Shown in pieces: positions 1 through 6,370 of a DNA stretch of 15,746 nucleotides (positions are counted from its first letter, which is position 1; each line of letters opens with the position of its first letter). A program made the translations under genes and the position numbers. Below the pieces are notes generated by a model. That model was not told where the DNA came from. It made no database searches and saw only the letters and a list, made by a program, of their open reading frames with translations. Source of the DNA: UBA6544 sp049601975 (GTDB taxonomy: Bacteria; Pseudomonadota; Alphaproteobacteria; UBA8366); NCBI GenBank assembly GCA_049601975.1, contig JBMYRC010000102.1, positions 1 to 15,746 on the forward strand, written 5' to 3'.

Positions 1-1012
1 TCCCATGTAAACGACGACATGGCGATTGGCGGACAGTACGACTTCCGCGTTCTCGTGTTTCATCCGGCCGAGAGCCGTTCGTTTTTGCGGTGTTGATGCC
101 GGGTCAAGTGGATCGATTTCCACGACATATCCGAATCGATTTGGCTCATTCAGAGTTTTTGCGATATCGAAAAGATCATCGCCGCTGGCCCATCTATAAC
201 CCCAATCCTTGTGCTTTATCCCATATCGGGCAAGCTCAGATGGGATGGTGGTCTCCGGATCGCTGATGGAGAAGTAGGCGTTGAAATTTTCTTCACATGT
301 CAAATAAGTCCCCCAGGGCGAGAGTCCGCAACCGCAATTATCAAAGGTCCCCAATGCCATTACGCCGTCTGGGTCAGCGTCGGTTTTCAGCAGAAGGTGA
401 CCCCGAGCCTGTCCGCGGATGTCCATAGGAGTATCAGCGGTAATGCGACGGTTGTAGGGGGAGTTTTGGGTAATCGCCCATCGCCAAATTTTGTTTCGAT
501 TTCGAAAATGCTGATGCCATGCGCGGCTTTGCCCTTGCGGACATCGTCCGCGTTCTCAGGCCGCTTAGACCAGCGGTTGGCGTATATATTGGCGCAATTT
601 ACGAACTCGTTATTGACTACGAAGATGTTTTTCCTCTCACTTCGGAAGAGCAACATACCGTCGACATTATCGCCGAGGGCGCGTTCCTGGCTGGCGCCAG
701 TTCCACGGCTAACGGGATCGAAGATGCAGCGTCGGACCACAGCAGATCACCCCAGCGGGGCACGATATGCCAATTGTAACCCACTGGAACCGTGATCGTA
801 TCGAAGCGGTTTGCCATTACGGAGGCAAATCCGAAACAATCCGCTGGTCCGGCGCCTGCAAGCTTTGTAGCCAGCGTGCTCGCGACCAGTGCAAAGGCAC
901 CGATGCCGACTCTACGCTCGAGAACTGACCGCTGTGGAACTTCCTGCTCGATAAGGCGAATGTGGTCGGAGGTTGAGCAATTTTGGAATTTTGTTTCTGT
1001 TGTCGCGGTCAT
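1..1012 (-). pseudogene. PhoX-family (DUF839) phosphatase, frameshifted, 3' end beyond window
   Basis: Reading leftward from ATG 1012, three successive frames together give about 335 residues of a PhoX-type phosphatase, a family of exported Ca/Fe-dependent phosphomonoesterases of about 600 residues. The first frame has a twin-arginine-like leader (SVLERRVGIGAF) and VPVGYNWHIVPRWGD. A one-base loss near 722-731 moves the reading to the second frame (FDPVSRGTGASQER, NVDGM, VVNNEFVN, HGISIFEIE). A second one-base loss near 487-500 moves it to the third (YNRRITADTPMD, GTFDNCGCGLSPWGTYLTCE, GYVVEIDPLDP, KRTALGRMKHENAEV), which is open to the left edge. These blocks match the PhoX family in order, including the PWGTYLTCEENF core. 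Both breaks are single-base; one is in an AAATTTT run, so sequencing error is possible. The family call is firm; true loss of function is not. Confidence 0.85.
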
Positions 1013-1191
1013 CTAAAAATCCGGCGGTCTTCAGGAGTGGCGAGCGGGAATGAACTACAGTTGTTACGTTATAAAACGGATACAGTGCGGTGGACGAATT
1101 TTTAATGTGAACCGGTGTCGATTGCTATCCGGGGGGCGGAACCTAACTTTTCCTGTTAAGCCAACAAGCATTCTATAAGAGGACTATGGCC
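1013..1191. promoter_or_regulatory. Divergent control region between phoX-like gene and leuCD cluster
   Basis: This gap of about 180 bp separates the leftward phosphatase gene from the rightward leuCD genes, so it must hold both promoters. The only strongly A/T-rich stretch is 1061-1076, which contains TATAAA at 1070-1075 (plus) and TATAAC at 1073-1068 (minus), both close to a -10 element. I could not find a convincing -35 partner at normal spacing on either strand, and no clear inverted repeat. The assignment rests mainly on gene arrangement. Confidence 0.3.
1177..1183 (+). promoter_or_regulatory. Ribosome binding site that sets the first leuC start
   Basis: AAGAGGA sits 2 nt before the ATG at 1186 but 8 nt before the ATG at 1192. 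The second spacing is the usual one. Starting at 1192 also makes the protein begin MAGKTLF, exactly like its paralogue at 3230. Confidence 0.6.
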
Positions 1192-2595
1192 ATGGCCGGC
1201 AAAACTCTTTTCGAGAAAATTTGGGACCGTCACGTGATCGCGGAGCGCGAGGGCGGGCAGTCCTTGGTCTATATCGACCGTCATCTCTGTCACGACGGTT
1301 CGTTCAACGCATTCGGGCAATTGCGCGAGTATGGCCGGGATGTCCGTAGGCCGGCGCAAACCTTTGCGACACCGGATCATTACACACCGACCGGCTCGAC
1401 CGATCTGCGGGAAGTGCCGGATCCCCGCGCGCACGAGATTTCCACCGCTATCGACAAGAACTGCGCGGATTTCGGCGTGACGCTATTCCCTTGGGGCGAC
1501 GACCGTCAGGGCATCGCCCACGTAGTCGGCCCGGAACAGGGGATTACGCTGCCGGGTATCATGCTGTGTTGCGGGGACAGTCATACCTCGACCCATGGCG
1601 CGCTTGGCTGCATCTCCTTCGGCATCGGGGCGTCGGAAGTGGCGCATGTGATGGCGACGCAATGCATCTGGCAGCGCCGCCCGAAGACGATGCGGATCAC
1701 GGTCGATGGCAAGCTGGGTTTCGGTGTCACGGGCAAGGACGTCATCATCGCCATAATCCGCCAAATCAGCGCGGCGGGTGGCACCGGTCACGCCATTGAA
1801 TATGCGGGATCGGCAATTGAAAACCTGTCCATGGAAGGCCGCTTGACGCTTTGCAATATGACGATCGAGGCGGGCTCGCGGATCGGCATGGTGGCGCCTG
1901 ACGAGAAGACGCTGGAATACGTCAAGGGACGCCCCTTTGCGCCGACCGGTGACAATTGGGACAAGGCTGAGGCGTTCTGGCGCTCGCTCCCGTCGGACGA
2001 TGACGCAGTCTTCGATATCGAACACACTGTGGACGGCAACGCTATCGCGCCGATGGTGACCTGGGGTAATTCCCCGCAATGGGCGGCCCCGGTGACCGAT
2101 TGCATTCCCGAACCGTCATCCGAGACAGATGTGGAGAAGCGCGCGGAGATGATCGACACGCTGGATTACATGGACCTGAAGCCGGGCACCGCGATCACCG
2201 ACATCAAGGTGGATAAGGTTTTTATCGGCTCTTGCACCAACGCGCGGATCGAGGATTTGCGATCTGCCGCCGCAGTCGCCAAAGGCCGACGAGCGGTGGT
2301 GTCGACATTGATTTCGCCTGGCTCCGGTCTCGTGAAGAAACAGGCGGAGGCAGAGGGGCTCGACAAAATTTTCATGGACGCGGGAATGGAATGGCGGATG
2401 CCCGGGTGCTCAATGTGCGTCGGCATGAACGGCGATCTACTGGAGCCGGGCGAGCGGTCGGCCTCGACCAGCAACCGAAACTTTCGGGGCCGGCAAGGCC
2501 AAGGCAGCCGCACCCATTTGGTGAGCCCGGCGATGGCGGCGGCGGCGGCGGTCACCGGCACCTTTGCCGATGTGCGCAAGTTGATGGAGGACTAG
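1192..2595 (+). CDS. leuC: LeuC-type hydro-lyase large subunit, first copy
   Basis: Large subunit of an isopropylmalate-isomerase-type [4Fe-4S] hydro-lyase, 467 residues from ATG 1192 (469 from ATG 1186), normal for LeuC. Visible family motifs are KIWDRHV, YIDRHL, VGPEQGITLPG, CGDSHTSTHGALGC, MEGRLTLCNM and YVKGRPFAPTG. The cluster ligands are C348 in GSCTNARIEDL and C406/C409 in PGCSMC, followed by STSNRNFRGRQG and THLVSPAMAAAAAVTG. It pairs with the small subunit that starts 3 nt after its stop. LeuC normally works with LeuD to isomerise 2- and 3-isopropylmalate, but close relatives hydrate maleate, citraconate or dimethylmaleate. Here there is no LeuA or LeuB, and a second leuCD pair follows directly, so a catabolic diacid substrate is more likely than leucine synthesis. 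That is inference. Oddities against the E. coli-type sequence are AHVMATQC in place of EHVLATQT and an aspartate-rich segment near residue 270. Confidence 0.9.
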   Translation: MAGKTLFEKIWDRHVIAEREGGQSLVYIDRHLCHDGSFNAFGQLREYGRDVRRPAQTFATPDHYTPTGSTDLREVPDPRAHEISTAIDKNCADFGVTLFPWGDDRQGIAHVVGPEQGITLPGIMLCCGDSHTSTHGALGCISFGIGASEVAHVMATQCIWQRRPKTMRITVDGKLGFGVTGKDVIIAIIRQISAAGGTGHAIEYAGSAIENLSMEGRLTLCNMTIEAGSRIGMVAPDEKTLEYVKGRPFAPTGDNWDKAEAFWRSLPSDDDAVFDIEHTVDGNAIAPMVTWGNSPQWAAPVTDCIPEPSSETDVEKRAEMIDTLDYMDLKPGTAITDIKVDKVFIGSCTNARIEDLRSAAAVAKGRRAVVSTLISPGSGLVKKQAEAEGLDKIFMDAGMEWRMPGCSMCVGMNGDLLEPGERSASTSNRNFRGRQGQGSRTHLVSPAMAAAAAVTGTFADVRKLMED

Positions 2596-2598
2596 AAG

Positions 2599-3201
2599 AT
2601 GGAAGCGTTCACGACATTCAAGGGTATAGGTATCCCCATCGACATCATCAATTGCGATACCGATCAAATCATCCCGGCGCGTTTCCTCCGGCGTGACCGG
2701 ACCGATCCGGAAATGCCGAATTTCCTTTGGCACGATTTGCGGGAAAATCGGGATTTCATCTTCAACAAGACTCCCTTTAACAAGGGCAAGGTGGTCGTCG
2801 CCGATATCAATTGGGGATGCGGTTCTTCGCGCGAAGGGGCTGTGTATGCGCTGAACGCCAATGGTATTCGGGCCGTCGTCGCACCGAGTTTCGGCGATAT
2901 TCATTACAACAATTGCCTGAAATGGGGTGTCCTGCCGGTGCGGCTCTCGCGTGATGATTGTGATAAGTTGCGCCATCAATTGCATGATGAGCCGGGAGCG
3001 GAAATTGCCTTCGATCTGGAGGCACAGTCCGCGACGGGGCCGGACGGCACGACCTATAGCTTCGAAATTGATCCGTTCGATAAATACCGCATGTTGAATG
3101 GACTTGACGATTACGGGGTGACGCGAGAATACGACGCGCAGTTTAACGCCTTCGAAGCAAAACATAAGGCTGAATACGATTGGCTGTACGCGAAAGCCTA
3201 A
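2599..3201 (+). CDS. leuD: LeuD-type hydro-lyase small subunit, first copy
   Basis: Small (swivel-domain) subunit, 200 residues, the usual bacterial LeuD length. Family landmarks are INCDTDQIIPARF (residues 17-29), FIFN, WGCGSSREGAVYAL (about 74-87), APSFGDIHYNNC and IDPFDKYRML. GGAGGA at 2586-2591, inside the end of the upstream gene, lies 7 nt before the ATG, so translation is probably coupled to the large subunit. The active-site stretch reads GCGSSREGAVYAL, where biosynthetic LeuD such as the E. coli enzyme has GCGSSREHAPWAL. The H-to-G, P-to-V and W-to-Y changes fall beside the substrate-binding Ser-Ser-Arg and suggest a substrate other than isopropylmalate. The subunit identity is certain; the substrate is not. 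Confidence 0.9.
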   Translation: MEAFTTFKGIGIPIDIINCDTDQIIPARFLRRDRTDPEMPNFLWHDLRENRDFIFNKTPFNKGKVVVADINWGCGSSREGAVYALNANGIRAVVAPSFGDIHYNNCLKWGVLPVRLSRDDCDKLRHQLHDEPGAEIAFDLEAQSATGPDGTTYSFEIDPFDKYRMLNGLDDYGVTREYDAQFNAFEAKHKAEYDWLYAKA

Positions 3202-3229
3202 CAGCGATGCCGTCAAGGAGAGAGAACGC

Positions 3230-4636
3230 ATGGCCGGGAAGACTTTATTCCAGAAGATTTGGGACAATCATGTCGTAGTCGCGCGCGACGACGGGAAAAC
3301 GCTACTCTATGTGGATCGTCAATTACTGCCGGATTGGCAGCACCGTGCGTTTGATGCACTGGTGGATCAGGGCCGTGCTGTGCGGAAGCCGAAACAGAAT
3401 TTCGCGATGCCTGATCACAGCGTGCCGACCACGGTGACGACGGTCGAGGAAATTACAGAAGACGTGATGCGCGTCCCAGTTGAGGAGTTGGCACGGCACT
3501 CGAAGAATTTCGGTGTCGTGCATTTCGACCTAACGGACGAGCGCCACGGCATCGTTCATGTAGTGGGGCCGGAGCAAGGCATCACCCTGCCGGGTCTGAT
3601 TGTGGTCTGTGGCGATTCTCATACTTCGACCAATGGTGCGCTCGGCTGCATCGCTTTCGGCATCGGCACGTCGGAAGTGGAGCATGTGTTGGCGACGCAG
3701 ACAATTTGGCAGGAGATGCCGAAACAGATGCGCGTCAATATTGAGGGCGAACTCGGCTACGGGGTCACCGCAAAGGATGTCATCCTTGCGGTTATTGGTA
3801 AGATTGGCACCGCGGGCGGCACCGGCTACGCCATCGAATTTGCGGGATCAGCGATCTCCGCGATGTCGATGGAAGGCCGCATGACGATGAGCAATATGAC
3901 CATCGAGGCGGGTGCCCGCTTCGGCCTCATGCCGGTCGATGACAAGGCCATCGACTATGTGAAGGGCCGTCCCTATGCGCCGACCGGCGAGAAGTGGGAG
4001 CAGGCAGTATCCGCGTGGCGCGATATGCAGTCGGACGAAGATGCGGTATTCGACCGTGAAGTAACATTGGATGCCTCTGAAATCGTACCGATGGTGAGTT
4101 GGGGCACCAGTCCGCAAGACGTGATCCAGGTGACTGACAATGTGCCGGACCCAGCCCAGGAGGACGATAGCGACCGCAAGACGGATATCGCCAGCTCGCT
4201 TGAATATATGGATTTGAAACCGGGTATGGCGATGACAGATATCAAGGTCGATAAGGTGTTTGTCGGAGCCTGCACGAACGCACGGATCGAGGATTTGCGC
4301 GCTGCTGCGGCTGTTGCGAAGGGGCGTAAGGCCCAAGTCGAAACCTTGATCGTTCCAGGCTCTGGATTGGTGAAGAAGCAGGCGGAAGCCGAAGGGCTCG
4401 ATAAGATCTTTATCGAAGCGGGTATGGAATGGCGCCAACCCGGCTGTTCCATGTGTTGCGCTCTGAACGGCGATATCGTGGGCTCCGGTGAGAGGGTCGC
4501 GGCAACCAACAACCGTAATTTCAGAGGGCGTCAGGGACCTGGCAGCCGCACGCATCTGGTCAGCCCGACAATGGCCGTGGCCGCCTCGGTGACCGGTCGA
4601 ATCACCGACGTACGTAAGTTGATGGAGGACGCGTAA
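3230..4636 (+). CDS. leuC: LeuC-type hydro-lyase large subunit, second copy
   Basis: A complete second large subunit, 468 residues, clearly paralogous to the gene at 1192 along its whole length and about 2 kb downstream of it. AAGGAGAG at 3215-3222 lies 7 nt before the ATG. All cluster cysteines remain: C348 in GACTNARIEDL and C406/C409 in PGCSMC. The substrate-binding SHT motif is kept as CGDSHTSTNGALGC, but the following residue is Asn where the first copy and the E. coli enzyme have His. Unlike copy one, it keeps the standard GTSEVEHVLATQT. The two proteins differ at many scattered positions, so this is an old or strongly diverged duplication and not an assembly artefact. It should form its own [4Fe-4S] diacid hydratase with the small subunit at 4639. 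Whether the copies act on different substrates or on successive steps cannot be read from sequence. Confidence 0.9.
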   Translation: MAGKTLFQKIWDNHVVVARDDGKTLLYVDRQLLPDWQHRAFDALVDQGRAVRKPKQNFAMPDHSVPTTVTTVEEITEDVMRVPVEELARHSKNFGVVHFDLTDERHGIVHVVGPEQGITLPGLIVVCGDSHTSTNGALGCIAFGIGTSEVEHVLATQTIWQEMPKQMRVNIEGELGYGVTAKDVILAVIGKIGTAGGTGYAIEFAGSAISAMSMEGRMTMSNMTIEAGARFGLMPVDDKAIDYVKGRPYAPTGEKWEQAVSAWRDMQSDEDAVFDREVTLDASEIVPMVSWGTSPQDVIQVTDNVPDPAQEDDSDRKTDIASSLEYMDLKPGMAMTDIKVDKVFVGACTNARIEDLRAAAAVAKGRKAQVETLIVPGSGLVKKQAEAEGLDKIFIEAGMEWRQPGCSMCCALNGDIVGSGERVAATNNRNFRGRQGPGSRTHLVSPTMAVAASVTGRITDVRKLMEDA

Positions 4637-4638
4637 TC

Positions 4639-5247
4639 ATGGAACCATTCACTACATTTAAGGCGATTGCCGTTCCCATCGACATCCCAAACTGCGATAC
4701 GGATCAGATCATCCCCGTCCGCTTTGTTCGTATAGCGCAGGATGATCCCGACTATCCAAAATTCTTTCTGCACGACCTGCGGTTCAACGATGATGGCAGC
4801 GAGAAGGATTTCATTTTTAATCGTGCCCCTTTCAGCGACGCCAAAATATTGGTGACAGACGTGAATTGGGGCTGCGGCTCGTCACGCGAGAACGCTGTCT
4901 ATACGATGGCCGCTAACGGAATTCGTTCCGTGATAGCGCCGTCGATTGCTGATATTCACTATAACAATTGCAAGAAAAATGGCGTTGTTCCGGTGATCCT
5001 GGAAGAAAGCGTCTGCGTTTCTTTGCGTCGGCAGTTGCACTACTCGCCCGGCGCGGAAATAGCCGTCGATCTTGAAACACAAAAGGTTACCGGCCCCGAC
5101 GGCAGCACATTTTCCTTCGATATCGATCCTTTCGATAAGCATCGGCTCTTGAAAGGATTGGACGATATCAGTTTGACGTTGGAATACGCGGGCGCGATCG
5201 AAGATTTCGAGGCACGTCATGAGAACGTCAGCGGATGGATGTATTAA
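4639..5247 (+). CDS. leuD: LeuD-type hydro-lyase small subunit, second copy
   Basis: Second small subunit, 202 residues, partner of the large subunit ending 2 nt before its start codon. GGAGGA at 4624-4629, within the upstream gene, lies 9 nt before the ATG, indicating coupled translation. Motifs are PNCDTDQIIPVRF, WGCGSSRENAVYTM, APSIADIHYNNC, and PGAEIAVDLE followed by IDPFDKHRLL. Compared with copy one it has a 4-residue insertion after HDLR (FNDDGSEKDF) and lacks the C-terminal AKA tail. Its active-site stretch again departs from the biosynthetic SREHAPWAL pattern, with Asn at the His position where copy one has Gly. Probable small half of a diacid hydro-lyase; substrate unknown. Confidence 0.9.
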   Translation: MEPFTTFKAIAVPIDIPNCDTDQIIPVRFVRIAQDDPDYPKFFLHDLRFNDDGSEKDFIFNRAPFSDAKILVTDVNWGCGSSRENAVYTMAANGIRSVIAPSIADIHYNNCKKNGVVPVILEESVCVSLRRQLHYSPGAEIAVDLETQKVTGPDGSTFSFDIDPFDKHRLLKGLDDISLTLEYAGAIEDFEARHENVSGWMY

Positions 5248-5274
5248 TATTAACTAGCCGTGTCGACCGCACTC

Positions 5275-5289
5275 TCGCGTGAATCGCGA
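5275..5289. other. Short inverted repeat downstream of leuCD cluster
   Basis: TCGCG-TGAAT-CGCGA is a perfect 5-bp inverted repeat 27 nt after the last leuD stop. No T-run follows, so it does not look like a standard Rho-independent terminator. It may be a minor hairpin, a protein site, or chance. Confidence 0.2.
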
Positions 5290-5403
5290 AATCGTTAGTG
5301 GTTGTATGGTTTTGGCTGGCGTACATTTACATCGTCGATCCTGACCGGGAAGGGCGAAGAGGTATTAAAGGCAATGGCGGTTGTGATGCCGTCCTGATTT
5401 GAT

Positions 5404-5892
5404 ATGACCTATAAGGTACAAAAGCTTCTGGTTCTTCTATGGATGTGCGTTGCGATTAGCATCGCAGTGCCAGCTTCCGCGCAGAATAAATACTCCCGTT
5501 ATATTAAAGCGAATCCAGGCAATCTATTTCAGCTATGCGTCTCCAGCGGGGATAACATTGCCTGCTATTTCTGCGGCGGCTTGCAAAAGAAACGCGGTAA
5601 TCTTGCGGATGCGCTCGACGCCTTCATCTTGGTTGCGCAGTTGGCACGAGAGCGTGCTGGCTTCGTTTGTATGCTGGAATTGGCGCGGATTTATGAGAAA
5701 GGCGAGAGTGTTCGGTGCAATCTCGTGCAAGCCTATTGTTGGTATACCGTATTAATGAACGATCAGCCGTCGCAGGACCTCCGCGCAGCGGCGTCGAACA
5801 AACGGCAATCCATCGCGGTGACCATGACCATGAATCAAGTTGCAACGGCGGAAGCGATGGCTCGGGCCTGGAAAGCGCAGAGCGGCACCTAG
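5404..5892 (+). CDS. Small exported Sel1-like repeat protein
   Basis: Hypothetical protein of 162 residues. A clear signal peptide spans residues 1-26: positive start MTYKVQK, hydrophobic LLVLLWMCVAISIAV, then ASA before Q27. The mature part is mostly helical. It contains one recognisable Sel1/TPR-like unit, about residues 91-115 (LELARIYEKGESVRCNLVQA, then YCWY), matching the family pattern of small residues, Y..G.G and A..WY. Sel1 proteins are protein-binding scaffolds; the partner here is unknown. Six cysteines in the mature chain (C45, C54, C57, C89, C105, C112) would allow disulfides in the periplasm. I see no good Shine-Dalgarno site before the ATG, so the start is less certain. It follows the leuCD genes by 156 bp and is probably a separate unit. 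Its stop is 21 nt from the end of the opposing DUF983 gene. Confidence 0.7.
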   Translation: MTYKVQKLLVLLWMCVAISIAVPASAQNKYSRYIKANPGNLFQLCVSSGDNIACYFCGGLQKKRGNLADALDAFILVAQLARERAGFVCMLELARIYEKGESVRCNLVQAYCWYTVLMNDQPSQDLRAAASNKRQSIAVTMTMNQVATAEAMARAWKAQSGT

Positions 5893-5913
5893 TCGGAACA
5901 AGATACCGGATTG

Positions 5914-6291
5914 TTACTGGGTCTCGTTACCCTTCATCCCTAAATGCCACATTACGGCGAGGGCGGCTCCTTTGACGCGCGGCAACCCTAATAAGGTCAG
6001 GGCCAGAATAAGGGGAGGCCAGATCGATAAATGCACCCATACAGGGGGCGCAAAGTTGCTTTCCAAAAACAGCAAGAGCGGGGCGATAATATGTCCCACG
6101 ATCAATATCGTGAAATAGGGTGCGATATCGTCAGTCCGCATCTCGGCCAGGAGCGTGCCGCAGAAACCGCAGGCATCCACCGGTTTTAAATAAGCGCGAT
6201 AAATTGGAGCTTCCCCGCAGCAGGGGCATTTCTGCCGCAAGCCCCGAAGCATCGGGAGTGAAGGGAAGCCTTGTCCTCTTTGGTATTTCAT
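5914..6291 (-). CDS. DUF983 family membrane protein
   Basis: A 125-residue protein with the DUF983 layout common in Alphaproteobacteria. A cytosolic zinc-ribbon-like start has two CxxC pairs (CPCCGEAPIYRAYLK, residues 22-36, and CGFCGTLL, about 41-48). The family's DDIAPYFTILIVGHI segment follows, then two hydrophobic helices (about 59-77 and 81-102) and RVKGAALAVMWHLGMKG at the end. Function is unknown for the family; the cysteine pairs suggest metal binding. The gene is convergent with the Sel1-like gene. It lies downstream of the acyl-CoA synthetase gene on the same strand, with a 79-bp gap, so it could be read by the same transcript, though nothing links the functions. Confidence 0.85.
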   Translation of the reverse strand: MKYQRGQGFPSLPMLRGLRQKCPCCGEAPIYRAYLKPVDACGFCGTLLAEMRTDDIAPYFTILIVGHIIAPLLLFLESNFAPPVWVHLSIWPPLILALTLLGLPRVKGAALAVMWHLGMKGNETQ

Positions 6292-6370
6292 GGCGGAGAT
6301 TTAAGACTTAAAACGATATGCGCGCAACGAAACTCCATGGGGGGTGACAATTCGCCCCGGATCGATGGGG

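Noticed and set aside
211..795. Open frame of 194 codons on the plus strand in the PhoX-like region
   Set aside because: The opposite strand carries PhoX motifs across the whole interval. This frame is their shadow and has no ribosome binding site.
2437..3267. Long open frame of 276 codons on the minus strand across the first leuC/leuD junction
   Set aside because: It runs antisense to two well-conserved hydro-lyase genes, has no recognisable domain, and reflects GC-rich codon bias.
1192..5247. Reading the leuCD genes as the normal leucine biosynthesis operon
   Set aside because: There are two diverged pairs, no LeuA or LeuB, altered LeuD active-site loops, and catabolic-type neighbours. 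The symbols are kept only as family labels.
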